Origin: JABDJX01 sp039942715
GTDB taxonomy: Bacteria > Pseudomonadota > Alphaproteobacteria > Rhodobacterales > Rhodobacteraceae
DNA: 64,000 bases
Reading direction: 5' to 3'
Assembly: GCA_039942715.1 (NCBI GenBank)
Contig: JBDVBY010000013.1
Coordinates: 1-64,000 of the forward strand
The translations under genes and the position numbers were made by a program. Shown piece after piece: positions 1-9,206 of the stretch. Numbering within the stretch: the stretch's first letter is position 1; each line of letters opens with the position of its first letter. The notes beneath the pieces were generated by a model. It had not been told where the DNA came from, did not search any database, and saw only the letters and a list, made by a program, of their open reading frames with translations.

Positions 1-1
1 T

Positions 2-139
2 TTGGGCGAACTGCAGGCAGCCTACCCGAACCTGTCGTCAAACGACCTGATCTTCTTTGACGCCAACGACGACAACCGCATCTCGTTCACCGAGTTCTAC
101 TCAATCGACGCGGTTCAGACGCTGGGCAAAAACAAGTAA
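2..139 (+). CDS. C-terminal end of an EF-hand calcium-binding protein (partial)
   Basis: An open frame enters from the left edge and stops at 137-139, giving 45 residues. It contains one clear EF-hand loop, DANDDNRISFTE, with acidic or amide ligands at loop positions 1, 3 and 5, isoleucine at 8 and glutamate at 12. This is the canonical calcium loop. The start and any signal peptide lie outside the window, so the location and full length are unknown. Small EF-hand proteins of this kind are common in the periplasm of Rhodobacteraceae. I infer a calcium-binding or calcium-sensing role and nothing more specific. Confidence 0.7.
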   Translation: MGELQAAYPNLSSNDLIFFDANDDNRISFTEFYSIDAVQTLGKNK

Positions 140-371
140 GATACTGCCCAAGCGGTCGCGCGCTTCTTCCCCCGGCGCGCGGCCGCACTCCCTTTCTCAA
201 GACAAAGAACCCCTCTCTAACCTCCCCTCACAAACACAACAGAGTTCCGCGCGTGGCTTCCCCGCAGCGCGGCTCAGGGAGACCGTCATTACCAACGCAA
301 GCGCAAAGGTGGTGACGGTCAGCCCCAAAACACCCCTTAAATCAGCCGTATTTTTACGTAGATTACTTGTC

Positions 372-884
372 ATGACGACGGATACGCACAGTTTGGGCTT
401 TTGGGCCGGTATGCCAAAGCGGTTGAAAGCCACTCTTATTGCCTGGTTGATGTATTGGGCGCTTGCCATTTGGCTGGCGTCCGTTGGGTCTTTGATCGGT
501 ATCGCGCTGTTGATCTCGCCCTTGTTCTGGTTTCTGGCGAAAGCGTGGGTTTTCGACAGTTTTCTGGAACTCGAGGCCCGCGGTGTCGGGCTTCTCGATT
601 ACACACTTGGTCGTATCTGGAATGGGTCCGCCTTTGTACGCACGACCTTTTTGACACTATGTCTTGCTGTGGCTCTTGGCGGGCTCGGTTGGTTTGGTAC
701 TGCGGATCTCAGGAAAGCAGCATCTGAGCCAACGCTAATAGAGCAGATCAGTGATGGTGCCAGCAACGCCCTTGATTCAACGGTGGAGACCTCGGGCGCC
801 GCCCTTGAGGCGACGAAAGAGACAACGAGGGGGTGGTTAGATCGCGCAAAAGGCTGGTTTAGAGACGAAAAACCGCCACAATAA
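372..884 (+). CDS. small membrane protein of unknown function
   Basis: A 170-residue protein I do not recognise. The ATG at 372 is chosen because the longer frame (from 57) overlaps the EF-hand gene and its extra residues look non-coding; the ATG at 411 is an alternative. Residues ~15-60 hold two closely spaced hydrophobic segments (around WLMYWALAIWLASVG and LIGIALLISPLFWFLAKAW) and ~95-115 a third. The C-terminal ~60 residues are hydrophilic, rich in Glu, Ala and Thr, and end in an amphipathic stretch (GWLDRAKGWFRDEKPPQ). It converges on the aldehyde dehydrogenase gene with a 3-base gap. No ribosome site of note precedes either start. Probably a three-segment inner-membrane protein. Confidence 0.55.
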   Translation: MTTDTHSLGFWAGMPKRLKATLIAWLMYWALAIWLASVGSLIGIALLISPLFWFLAKAWVFDSFLELEARGVGLLDYTLGRIWNGSAFVRTTFLTLCLAVALGGLGWFGTADLRKAASEPTLIEQISDGASNALDSTVETSGAALEATKETTRGWLDRAKGWFRDEKPPQ

Positions 885-887
885 TGA

Positions 888-3224
888 TCATTCGCCGTAA
901 GGCACCCAGACTGTTTTTATCTCGGTTGCGGCGTTTAGGAAATTCTCCGCATCAGCTGTGCACCAATCATGGTCATGTCCATGGTTGACCCAAGTACGTT
1001 TAAGATTACCGGCCGCTTCTTTTTCAATTACCTTTGACAGATCTGAAGACGAGAAGGACCAAACCGCGTCGATGTCCATATGACCTGCGACATGGGGCGC
1101 GAGCTCAGCGTGCGCGCCTGTTAGAATATTCACGACGCCTCCGGGCAGATCTGACGTGTCGAGCACCTGATAGAAATTGGTGGCGGGCAACGGGAAAGGC
1201 TCGGATGCGACCACAGTGATACGATTGCCCATCGCGATCGCCGGGGCCATCAGCGACACAAGGCCAAGCAGTGCAGCGTTGTCTGACGCAAAGGCTGCGA
1301 TTTTACCGACGGGTTCGTTCATGGCCAGAGCGATGCCGCGCATTGGAACGCTTTTGGCACGCCCGTCGTGTTTGTCAGCCCAGGCCGCCCAGGTGAACAG
1401 GCGATCAATCGCGCGTTCAACCTCGTCGGCACCGGTGCGTCTGCCTGTCATTGCATTGATTTGAGCAGCAAACTCATCGGCGCGCGCTGAGAGGTTCTCG
1501 CCAATAAAGTAGAGGATTTGTGCACGCAAATGCCCTGTGGTTTTGCTCCAGCTTTTGGCAGCGTTCATTGCTTCAACTGCGTTGCGGACATCTTTGCGAT
1601 TGGCGATGGGGGCGTGGCCCAACAGCTTGCCTTTAGGGGACCAGATGGCGCGCGAATACCCTCCGTCGGGGCGCGCTTGTTTGCCGCCAATGTAAAGCTT
1701 TGCGGTACGATCCAGATCAGTGACGCTTGCCTCTTTTGGGGCGGGCACTGTGGTGATTTGGGCCAAAGATTTGGGTGCGCCTTTGGGCTTGGTGTAAGCG
1801 GTAAGTCCTTCCCAACCGCCCTCGCGCCCAAAGCCACTTTCGCGCACGCCGCCGAAACCAGCGGCGGCATCAAACAGATTTGTGGCGTTCACCCAGACGA
1901 TACCAGCGGCCAGTTTTGGAGCGATATCAAGAGCAAGATTGATGTTCTCTGACCAGACCGTGGCGGCAAGACCATAGCGGGTGTTGTTGGCAAGTTCGAC
2001 TGCCTCGGATGGCGTGCGGAAGGTCGTGGCGACAAGGACGGGGCCGAAGATTTCTTCCTGCATCAGGGGGTCGGCGGTGGAAAGTCCAGTGATCAGCGTG
2101 GGCGGGTAATAACAGCCCTTAGCGGGAAGATCGCCGGCGGCGTGGTAGATGTCGCCGCCGCTTTTGGCGACGAGCGACTTGATCGTTTTCAGCTGAACCG
2201 GGTCAACCACGGCACCAACGTCGATGCATTTATCCAGCGGATCACCAATGCGCAGTTTGTCCATCCGTGTTTTCAAGCGACGGGTGAAATCGTCGGCGAT
2301 GCCTTCATGGATCAACAGGCGTGAGCCGGCGCAACAGACCTGCCCTTGGTTGAACCAGATTGCGTCAACCAGTCCTTCGATGGCGCTGTCGATGTCAGCG
2401 TCGTCAAAGACGATGTAGGGGGATTTTCCGCCCAATTCCAAAGTTAGCGCTTTGCCAGTGCCTGCGGTGGCTTGGCGGATGTGGCGGCCCACATTTGTTG
2501 AACCGGTAAAGGCGATCTTGTCGATGTCCTTGTGAGTAACGATCATTTCGCCAACTGCACCATCGCCAGTTACGATATTGAAAACGCCGGGGGGAACGCC
2601 TGCTTCGCGGCATAAATCGGCAAAGAGGAGAGCGGTGAGCGAGGTGTATTCTGCTGGCTTCAGCACCACTGTGTTGCCCATCGCGAGGGCAGGTGCGATT
2701 TTCCAGGCCAGCATGAGAAGTGGGAAGTTCCACGGGATGATTTGGCCCGCGACACCAAGTGCGTCGCGGTCTGGTATCTCGTCGTCCATCAGCTGGGCCA
2801 TGCCCGCGTGATAATAGAAGTGGCGCGCGACCAGAGGGATGTCGATGTCGCGGCTTTCGCGGATGGGCTTGCCGTTGTCCATAGTCTCTAACACGGCGAA
2901 AAGACGCGCGTGTTTTTGGACAAGACGGGCGAGAGCATAAAGAATGCGGGCGCGCGATTTCGCGTCTTTCGCCCAATCAACTTGCGCGGCGCGGGCGGCT
3001 CTTACCGCGGCGTTGACGTCCTTCTGTGTGGCTTGCGAGACTTTGGCGAGTGCCTTGCCGGTAGCCGGGTTTTTGCTTGCAAATGTTTTGCCGGGCTTGG
3101 TGAATGTACCATTGATAAAGTGGCCGAAACCTTTGGCGTGGGTCTTCAGCCAAGCCTGAGCCTCTTTGGCATCTTCAGGGGCTGGGCCATAGTCCATGGA
3201 CTCGAAAATATCGTGTACGGTCAT
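888..3224 (-). CDS. ALDH16-family aldehyde dehydrogenase, two-domain
   Basis: 778 residues, about 1.6 times a normal aldehyde dehydrogenase. Residues ~35-480 form a complete NAD(P)-dependent ALDH domain: PWNF asparagine (~166), ELGGK glutamate (~263) and GQVCCAG catalytic cysteine (~297), plus EIFGPV and the GFGREGG end. Residues ~500-778 form a second, degenerate ALDH-like domain that keeps the YIGGK start and PVGKIAAF but has no catalytic cysteine motif. That architecture is the ALDH16 family, known in animals and in bacteria including Rhodobacteraceae. It lies 4 bases after deoC on the same strand, so a role in oxidising acetaldehyde released by DeoC is likely (inference). ATG 3224 is preferred; a TTG at 3236 would overlap deoC by 8 bases. 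Confidence 0.9.
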   Translation of the reverse strand: MTVHDIFESMDYGPAPEDAKEAQAWLKTHAKGFGHFINGTFTKPGKTFASKNPATGKALAKVSQATQKDVNAAVRAARAAQVDWAKDAKSRARILYALARLVQKHARLFAVLETMDNGKPIRESRDIDIPLVARHFYYHAGMAQLMDDEIPDRDALGVAGQIIPWNFPLLMLAWKIAPALAMGNTVVLKPAEYTSLTALLFADLCREAGVPPGVFNIVTGDGAVGEMIVTHKDIDKIAFTGSTNVGRHIRQATAGTGKALTLELGGKSPYIVFDDADIDSAIEGLVDAIWFNQGQVCCAGSRLLIHEGIADDFTRRLKTRMDKLRIGDPLDKCIDVGAVVDPVQLKTIKSLVAKSGGDIYHAAGDLPAKGCYYPPTLITGLSTADPLMQEEIFGPVLVATTFRTPSEAVELANNTRYGLAATVWSENINLALDIAPKLAAGIVWVNATNLFDAAAGFGGVRESGFGREGGWEGLTAYTKPKGAPKSLAQITTVPAPKEASVTDLDRTAKLYIGGKQARPDGGYSRAIWSPKGKLLGHAPIANRKDVRNAVEAMNAAKSWSKTTGHLRAQILYFIGENLSARADEFAAQINAMTGRRTGADEVERAIDRLFTWAAWADKHDGRAKSVPMRGIALAMNEPVGKIAAFASDNAALLGLVSLMAPAIAMGNRITVVASEPFPLPATNFYQVLDTSDLPGGVVNILTGAHAELAPHVAGHMDIDAVWSFSSSDLSKVIEKEAAGNLKRTWVNHGHDHDWCTADAENFLNAATEIKTVWVPYGE

Positions 3225-3228
3225 GCGT

Positions 3229-4230
3229 TTACCCAATCGGATGGCGGTAAGAGGCCGAATAGCGGCCAGTGAGGTGATGCTCTAGTTGGCGTTCGATGTC
3301 GCCGAGCAGTGACGAGGCACCGAAGCGGAACAAATCGTTCTTGAGCCAACGGTCGCCAAGCTCTTCTTTGATCAGCGTTAGGTAGGTGACGGCGTCTTTG
3401 GCTTTGGAGATGCCGCCTGCGGGTTTGTAACCGACGCGGTAGCCGGTCAGCTCATAATAGCCACGGATCGCGCGGGTCATTACTAGGCTCACGGGCAGGG
3501 TGGCGTTGATAGGTTCTTTGCCGGTGGACGTTTTGATGAAGTCAGCGCCTGCCATCATGCAGACCCAGCTGGCGCGCGCGACATTGCGTAGGGTTCCAAG
3601 TTCGCCAGTGGCAAGGATTGCTTTGACGTGGGCATCGCCGCAAGCGGTACGAAATGCGCGCATTTCGTCGTAAAGCGCCTGCCAATTTCCAGTGAGAACG
3701 TGGCGGCGCGAGATGACGATGTCGATTTCTTTCGCACCTGCTTTGACGCTTTCCTCAATCTCGGCGAGGCGGAGGTGGAAAGGGGAGAGACCGGCTGGAA
3801 ACCCGGTGGATACAGCGGCGACGGGAATACCTGTGCCGTGGAGTTCTCGCACGGCTGTTTCGATCATGTCGTGATATAGGCAGATCGCGCCGACGGTGAG
3901 GCCGGGCATGCCAAGCGCTTCAAGTAGTTCAGAACGCACGGGTTGGCGGCCCTTGGTGCAAAGGCGGCGCACGCGCCCTGTTGTGTCATCGCCTGACAAT
4001 GTGGTGAGATCGATCATCGAGATCGCACGCAACAGCCACGCTGCTTGGTGGTCTTTTTTGACGGAGCGCCTGCCGGGCAGTGTGGCAGCGCGACGTTCGA
4101 TTGCACTTGTGTTGGCCTGAAGCGAAGCAATTAGGTCAAGATCAAGCGTCATGCCTGGATTTCGCGGCTCCTGCACTTGGGGCAGTTGCGTTTTTGGCGG
4201 CGCTTTGGTGTGCGTGGCGGTTTTTGACAT
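3229..4230 (-). CDS. deoC: deoxyribose-phosphate aldolase
   Basis: Cleaves 2-deoxyribose-5-phosphate to glyceraldehyde-3-phosphate and acetaldehyde in deoxynucleoside catabolism. The 333-residue protein is of the longer DeoC type, with a ~70-residue N-terminal extension. Visible marks are SMIDLTTL near the barrel start, ATGELGT, the Schiff-base lysine in FIKTSTGK (~233) and the second active-site lysine in KPAGGI. The ATG at 4230 is chosen; an upstream in-frame TTG (4266) would add only arginine-rich residues typical of untranslated sequence. It is followed 4 bases later by the ALDH16 gene and preceded by the hydrolase-OsmC gene, all leftward, so the three may be co-transcribed. Confidence 0.93.
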   Translation of the reverse strand: MSKTATHTKAPPKTQLPQVQEPRNPGMTLDLDLIASLQANTSAIERRAATLPGRRSVKKDHQAAWLLRAISMIDLTTLSGDDTTGRVRRLCTKGRQPVRSELLEALGMPGLTVGAICLYHDMIETAVRELHGTGIPVAAVSTGFPAGLSPFHLRLAEIEESVKAGAKEIDIVISRRHVLTGNWQALYDEMRAFRTACGDAHVKAILATGELGTLRNVARASWVCMMAGADFIKTSTGKEPINATLPVSLVMTRAIRGYYELTGYRVGYKPAGGISKAKDAVTYLTLIKEELGDRWLKNDLFRFGASSLLGDIERQLEHHLTGRYSASYRHPIG

Positions 4231-4269
4231 GGGCGCGAACCTGACACGCGCGCGCTGCAACGGCAAGAA

Positions 4270-5484
4270 TTAGTCTACTAGAACAGTCTCGACCTTGGCG
4301 CCTGTTTCTAGTGTGCGGTGCACGGGACATTTGTCGGCGATTTCCAAAAGCCGCGCGCGTTGGGCTTCGTCTAGATCGCCAACAAGGCGGATCTCACGTT
4401 TGAAACGATCAATGCGCACTTCTTTTGAAGTTTCCGCGTCTTGCGCATGAACTTTGTCGTGACTGACATCGACTGAGATGTGTTCCAGCGGCCACCCCTT
4501 GCGGCGCGCGTACATGCGAATTGTCATTGACGTACATGCGCCAAGGCCAGAGGCAAGGAAACCATAGGGCGACATACCGCGATTTGTGCCGCCATAGGCG
4601 AGCGGTTCATCGGCTTGGGTGTGATGGAAGGGGCCGGAGTTCACGTCCTGAAGGTAGCCGTTTGAGTCGGCTTCGGACACGCGCACTACGCCTTCTGGCG
4701 CGCCGATTGGCGGCGCTGGCGGACGCAGATCAAGGTAGCGCCCGGCCCACGCCGAAATCACCTCGGCGGCGTATTCGGCGTCTTCTGGCTCAGAAACAAG
4801 GTGATCGGCATTGTCTAGTGTGACAAAACTTTTTGGATGCTTTGCGGCAGTGAAGATGCGCGTGGCATTTTCAACACCGACGGTTGTGTCGAGTGGGGCG
4901 TGCATGACGAGCAACGCGCGGCCGAGTTTTTCGATGGCGGGTGTCAGGGCGGCACCTGCAACGTCGGCGACGAAATCACGCCCGATGGTGAAAGGACGAC
5001 CGGCAAGGCTGACCTCGGCTTTGCCGTCCTTTTCGATCGTGTCCAGAGCAGTGCCAAAGTTGTGGGTCACGTGGCCGGGATCAAATGGTGCTCCAATGGT
5101 CACAACCGCTTTCACGCTTTCGATCTTGCCAGCCGCGCTTAAAACGGCTGCGCCGCCCAAGGAATGGCCGACCAACAAAGCAGGGGCCATCCCGCGTTCT
5201 TCAAGTTGCTTAGCGGCCAAAACCAGATCATCGACGTTGGATGTGAAGGTTGTGTTCGCGAATTCTCCGCCGGAATGACCTAGGCCTGTGAAATCAAAGC
5301 GCAGCACTGCGATGCCCATGGCGGAAAGACGCGCAGCAATGCGGCGCGCAGCAGAAATGTCTTTGCCACAGGTGAAGCAATGCGCAAAAAGCGCAGTCGC
5401 TAGATGGGGCCCGTCGGGCATATCAAGGCGTGCCGCAAGCTCATCGCCTGCATGGCCGGCAAATGTGAATCGTTCCATAGACAT
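4270..5484 (-). CDS. alpha/beta-hydrolase fused to OsmC-like domain
   Basis: 404 residues in two parts. Residues ~1-250 are an alpha/beta hydrolase: nucleophile elbow GHSLGG (~107), an acid in the strand after LVMHAPLDT, and a late histidine in NADHLV. Residues ~265-404 are an OsmC/Ohr-type domain with its two redox cysteines, GACTSM and CPVHRTLE. OsmC proteins reduce peroxides or organic hydroperoxides by dithiol chemistry. This hydrolase-OsmC fusion occurs in many proteobacteria, but its substrate is not established. GGAG stands ~8 bases before ATG 5484; a TTG immediately upstream and an ATG at 5478 are alternatives. It lies 40 bases upstream of deoC on the same strand. Confidence 0.88.
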   Translation of the reverse strand: MSMERFTFAGHAGDELAARLDMPDGPHLATALFAHCFTCGKDISAARRIAARLSAMGIAVLRFDFTGLGHSGGEFANTTFTSNVDDLVLAAKQLEERGMAPALLVGHSLGGAAVLSAAGKIESVKAVVTIGAPFDPGHVTHNFGTALDTIEKDGKAEVSLAGRPFTIGRDFVADVAGAALTPAIEKLGRALLVMHAPLDTTVGVENATRIFTAAKHPKSFVTLDNADHLVSEPEDAEYAAEVISAWAGRYLDLRPPAPPIGAPEGVVRVSEADSNGYLQDVNSGPFHHTQADEPLAYGGTNRGMSPYGFLASGLGACTSMTIRMYARRKGWPLEHISVDVSHDKVHAQDAETSKEVRIDRFKREIRLVGDLDEAQRARLLEIADKCPVHRTLETGAKVETVLVD

Positions 5485-5605
5485 CAAGAGTACTCCGCTT
5501 GCCTTGTAAGATCGGTGTAAGAGCCTTTTGTCGCAAGGATTCTGTCAGAGGTGTCACGCGATGGTGAGATTTTGTCTTATTTCACCAAAGCGCGTGTTCT
5601 GAATG

Positions 5606-6817
5606 TCAGCTTAGCGCTTTTGCAAGGTTTTCGTCGATTTTATCAAGGAAACCGGTTGTTGTAAGCCAACCCTGATCAGGCCCAACAAGCAAAGCGAGGT
5701 CTTTGGTCATTTGTCCGCTTTCGACTGTATCGACCACGACCTTCTCAAGTGTTTCAGCAAATTCTCGCAGTTTCGCGTTGTCATCCAGTTTGGCGCGGTG
5801 CTTTAGCGCGCCGGTCCATGCGTAAATTGACGCGATTGAGTTGGTCGAGGTTTCTTCGCCCGCCTGGTGTTGGCGATAGTGACGGGTGACCGTGCCGTGC
5901 GCAGCCTCGGCTTCAACGATCTTGCCGTCGGGTGTCATCAACTGCGAGGTCATCAGACCCAATGATCCAAAGCCTTGCGCCACAGTGTCAGATTGCACGT
6001 CGCCGTCGTAGTTTTTGCAGGCCCAGACGTAGCCGCCAGACCATTTCATCGAGGCTGCCACCATATCGTCGATCAGGCGGTGTTCGTACCAGATTTTCTT
6101 TTCTTCAAACGCTTCTTTGAACTCGGCTTCAAACACCTCTTCAAAAATGTCTTTGAACCGACCGTCATAGGCTTTCATGATGGTGTTTTTGGTTGATAGA
6201 TACACAGGCCAACCAAGGTTTAGGCCATAGTTCAGCGATGCGCGCGCGAAGTCGTAGATCGAGGCGTCCAAGTTGAACATTGAGACAGAGACACCAGCGC
6301 CGGGAGCGTCAAATACTTCGTGCTCTATGACTTTGCCGTCTTCGCCTTCGAACTTAACCGTCAGCTTGCCAGGTCCGGGGAATTTGAAGTCTGTTGCGCG
6401 ATATTGATCGCCGTAAGCATGGCGTCCAACGACAATCGGTTTCGTCCAACCGGGCACAAGACGCGGTACGTTCTTGCAAATGATTGGGGCGCGGAAGATC
6501 ACGCCGCCAAGAATGTTGCGGATTGTGCCGTTGGGCGAGCGATACATGCGTTTGAGGCCGAATTCTTCGACGCGCGCCTCGTCCGGAGTGATCGTGGCAC
6601 ATTTTACACCGACGCCAACCTCTTTGATTTTCTCGGCTGCATCGACTGTGATCTGATCATCGGTGTCGTCGCGCGCTTCGATGCCAAGGTCGTAGTACAG
6701 CAAATCGACGTCCAGATAGGGTGTGATCAGTTTGGTTTTGATAAAGTCCCACATGATGCGGGTCATTTCATCACCGTCTAGCTCGACGATTGGGTTTTCG
6801 ACTTTGATCTTGGCCAT
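5606..6817 (-). CDS. icd: NADP-dependent isocitrate dehydrogenase
   Basis: Oxidative decarboxylation of isocitrate to 2-oxoglutarate in the citric acid cycle, cytoplasmic. At 403 residues it matches the homodimeric, eukaryote-like subfamily II rather than the E. coli type. Visible are the start VENPIVELDGDEMTR, the substrate serine region RSPNGTIRN, the metal aspartates around LIDDMVA and YDGDVQSD, and the cofactor-binding stretch EAAHGTVTRHYR. GGAG lies 7 bases before the ATG. The next gene to the left starts 121 bases on and the upstream neighbour is divergent, so it is probably monocistronic, with its promoter in the 6818-7018 stretch. Confidence 0.97.
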   Translation of the reverse strand: MAKIKVENPIVELDGDEMTRIMWDFIKTKLITPYLDVDLLYYDLGIEARDDTDDQITVDAAEKIKEVGVGVKCATITPDEARVEEFGLKRMYRSPNGTIRNILGGVIFRAPIICKNVPRLVPGWTKPIVVGRHAYGDQYRATDFKFPGPGKLTVKFEGEDGKVIEHEVFDAPGAGVSVSMFNLDASIYDFARASLNYGLNLGWPVYLSTKNTIMKAYDGRFKDIFEEVFEAEFKEAFEEKKIWYEHRLIDDMVAASMKWSGGYVWACKNYDGDVQSDTVAQGFGSLGLMTSQLMTPDGKIVEAEAAHGTVTRHYRQHQAGEETSTNSIASIYAWTGALKHRAKLDDNAKLREFAETLEKVVVDTVESGQMTKDLALLVGPDQGWLTTTGFLDKIDENLAKALS

Positions 6818-7018
6818 GTGAGTGCTCCGGCGTTCTCGGGTTTGTGGGGCGATAGCCTACTGCAGCCCGTTTGGGAAGATGTGCCAGTCTTAGCTTGCTG
6901 CACCGTTAAGTGCCGCATAGTGTTTCAAAAAAGGCGGAAAAGCGCTGTGGATAGACCATCAAGCAGTGAGACGACCATACGTGCAGCAGTGCCTTGTTGG
7001 GGTGCTTTGGTCTGTGAT

Positions 7019-8485
7019 GTGCAAGGGTGGTCGTTTGACGATGTGTTCCGTCATCAGTTTCGGATCAGCCAACGACCAACTGTTGCATCTTCGCTTTGGA
7101 AGACGCGAAAGCTAGGGTCATTTTCGATTGAGCACTGCCCAAATCTACCTGCCACAAAAATCATGAATAGGCGTGGTCAATTGATCGGCTGGTGTCTTGG
7201 TATCGCTATCGACTTGCAAGGTGTTGCCACCGGTTTCAAAGATGGATCACACCTGACGATGACCGCTACATTCGATGCGGTAGAGCGACGCTTGTCGCAA
7301 CTGGCAGGTCGTTTTGCGGTGCTTGTTCAGATTGGTGACGAGTTACGATATTATCCCGACGCCACCTCTGGGCTTACCGCGGTGGCGAATGATGGCTTGG
7401 AGACGATTGCATCTACCGTCACGCTAGCCATTAACGATGACATCCAGCCTTCAGGCGGCAGAACGTCTTCCGACATACGGGGCAAGCCAACGTTGTATTT
7501 GATGGATGAGACCCCGGACGCGCGTGTTCGCCAATTGCGCAGTAATCACTATGTGGACTTAGCAACGTTCAGATCGCACCGATTTTGGCCTAAAGACGAC
7601 ACACCCTTCGAGCCGCCAAGTGAACCAGGTCAAAGCGTGGCGCGGATAACAGAGCGCGTGCAAACCATTATGTCATCGCTTGTGACTCATTTCGATTGCA
7701 CGATACCCATAACCGGCGGTCGGGACTCGCGGTTATTGGCGGCTGCGGTGCCGCGCAAAGTCGTTGATCGCGTCGGCTCATTTTATGTGCACGAGATTAA
7801 CTGGTCCACGAAGTTTGATGCCGAGTCTGCATCGCGTGTGGCCAAGCATCTAGATATTTCGCTGCATGTAAAGCGCGTGCTTAGCGGAGATTGTGACGCT
7901 GAACTTGCGACGTTGAACCTTGCTCGGACGCGGGCTCAGATCGGACTGGCAACTGGATATGCGCACCCTCATTTGCATCCCCTGGTTCTAAAGTCGATGC
8001 ATATCGCTCCTGGGAAACACCTTTTGTTGCGAGGTGGCGCCGCAGAAGTAGCGCAGGCCAACAAATATCCGCCGGCCAAACAGATTCCCAAAACAATCAC
8101 GCCTGAATTTGCGTTCGAGCGTTTGGCCGGTGAGTCCATGAGTGATCTTAAGGGGCAGTATGGCGAAGCGACAATTGAACGCTATTGGCGGAAATACCAA
8201 GACTGGTTCGCTGAAATCCCAGAAGGTGCGCGTCCAAGAGCTGTTGACCTTGGACATAAGGAACTCTGGCTGTCGGGCGGAATGGGCGCTGCGTTTTATG
8301 TGCCACGCAGGCATTTCTACATGAACCCTTACAGCGATCAGATGTTGCTACACGAAACAATGCGATTTGATCCGGCCAAGCGCAAAATGGGTCGTCTGGT
8401 CAAAGGCATTCTGGATCACCTGTCACCAGGATTGGCTGAAGTGCCTTATGCCGCGCAGTTGATGAAAAAGGCGCGTGCAGGCTAG
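7019..8485 (+). CDS. asparagine-synthetase-like ATP-pyrophosphatase protein
   Basis: About 488 residues from the GTG chosen at 7019. The middle carries a variant PP-loop, PITGGRDSRLLAAA (~232-245), where classical asparagine synthetases have SGG-x-DS. The N-terminal ~200 residues resemble the class II glutaminase fold only faintly (GWCLGIAIDLQG, a variant of the gly-rich turn) and no N-terminal catalytic cysteine follows any start. The C-terminal part has the helical look of asparagine-synthase-related proteins (HFYMNPYSDQ). Such proteins occur in polysaccharide or peptide-modification loci. The frame is open back to 6818, directly at the icd start, leaving no promoter room there; GTG 7043 and ATG 7163 are other possible starts. 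Adenylation of a carboxylate followed by amidation is inferred from the fold. Confidence 0.6.
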   Translation: MQGWSFDDVFRHQFRISQRPTVASSLWKTRKLGSFSIEHCPNLPATKIMNRRGQLIGWCLGIAIDLQGVATGFKDGSHLTMTATFDAVERRLSQLAGRFAVLVQIGDELRYYPDATSGLTAVANDGLETIASTVTLAINDDIQPSGGRTSSDIRGKPTLYLMDETPDARVRQLRSNHYVDLATFRSHRFWPKDDTPFEPPSEPGQSVARITERVQTIMSSLVTHFDCTIPITGGRDSRLLAAAVPRKVVDRVGSFYVHEINWSTKFDAESASRVAKHLDISLHVKRVLSGDCDAELATLNLARTRAQIGLATGYAHPHLHPLVLKSMHIAPGKHLLLRGGAAEVAQANKYPPAKQIPKTITPEFAFERLAGESMSDLKGQYGEATIERYWRKYQDWFAEIPEGARPRAVDLGHKELWLSGGMGAAFYVPRRHFYMNPYSDQMLLHETMRFDPAKRKMGRLVKGILDHLSPGLAEVPYAAQLMKKARAG

Positions 8486-8495
8486 ACCCGTGACA

Positions 8496-9101
8496 TTAGG
8501 CAAGTGCGATGCCCGCCTCAGCCATTCCGCGTTTTGCGGCATCAAGCGAGCCTTCCATATCGATGGCGCGGCACAGGCTTTCGATGACTTTGACTTCGAA
8601 CCCAAGCCTTGCTGCGTCGACAGCTGAAAAATTGACACAAAAATCAGTGGCCAAGCCCGCCATAGTTATCTTCTCGACACCCCGCGTCCGCAAGTATCCT
8701 TCAAGGCCGGTGGGTGTTTTGTGGTCATTTTCGAAAAATGCGGAATAACTGTCGATCTCGCGGCGGAACCCCTTGCGGATGATCATATCAGCGCTGCGTG
8801 TATCCAGCTTAGGGTGAAATGCTGCACCCTCTGATCCAACAATGCAATGATCTGGCCACAGCACTTGTGTGCCGTAAGGCATTTCGGTCGTTGTGAATGG
8901 GTCTTTGCCGTTGTGTTGCGAGGCAAAGCTGAGATGATGAGCCGGGTGCCAATCTTGGGTAAAGACACGCACTGGAAATTCAGGGATCATCGCGTTTACC
9001 GGGGCGACGATTTCATCGCCGCCTGCCACCGCCAGCGCACCGCCGGGGCAGAAATCTGACTGGATATCGATCACCAAAATCGCTTCATTGGACGGGCGCA
9101 T
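8496..9101 (-). CDS. pncA: nicotinamidase
   Basis: Hydrolyses nicotinamide to nicotinate in NAD salvage; the product is the substrate of pncB, present in this window at 52.7-54.0 kb. 201 residues in the isochorismatase-like fold. Visible are the N-terminal VIDIQSDFCPGG with the catalytic aspartate, metal ligands in TQDWHPAHH, the catalytic lysine in RKGF and the nucleophilic cysteine in GLATDFCV. ATG 9101 is chosen because GGAGAG lies 7 bases upstream; a longer frame to 9158 adds 19 atypical residues. It converges with the preceding gene (10-base gap) and diverges from trhO. Confidence 0.95.
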   Translation of the reverse strand: MRPSNEAILVIDIQSDFCPGGALAVAGGDEIVAPVNAMIPEFPVRVFTQDWHPAHHLSFASQHNGKDPFTTTEMPYGTQVLWPDHCIVGSEGAAFHPKLDTRSADMIIRKGFRREIDSYSAFFENDHKTPTGLEGYLRTRGVEKITMAGLATDFCVNFSAVDAARLGFEVKVIESLCRAIDMEGSLDAAKRGMAEAGIALA

Positions 9102-9206
9102 GCTGTGCTCTCCTGCTTTGCTTGCACAAGATCTGAGCCAGATTGAGCGCCGCGTCAACTTGAGCGCATCTTTTCCTTAAGCGCGCCTTGGTTTAAAGCG
9201 GCTTCC

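Noticed and set aside
57..371. N-terminal extension of the 372-884 gene back to position 57
   Set aside because: It overlaps the EF-hand gene and its Ser/Arg/Pro-rich translation looks like non-coding DNA.
6818..7018. Upstream extension of the asparagine-synthetase-like frame to GTG 6818
   Set aside because: It would start directly at the icd start codon on the other strand, leaving no room for either promoter, and the residues look random.
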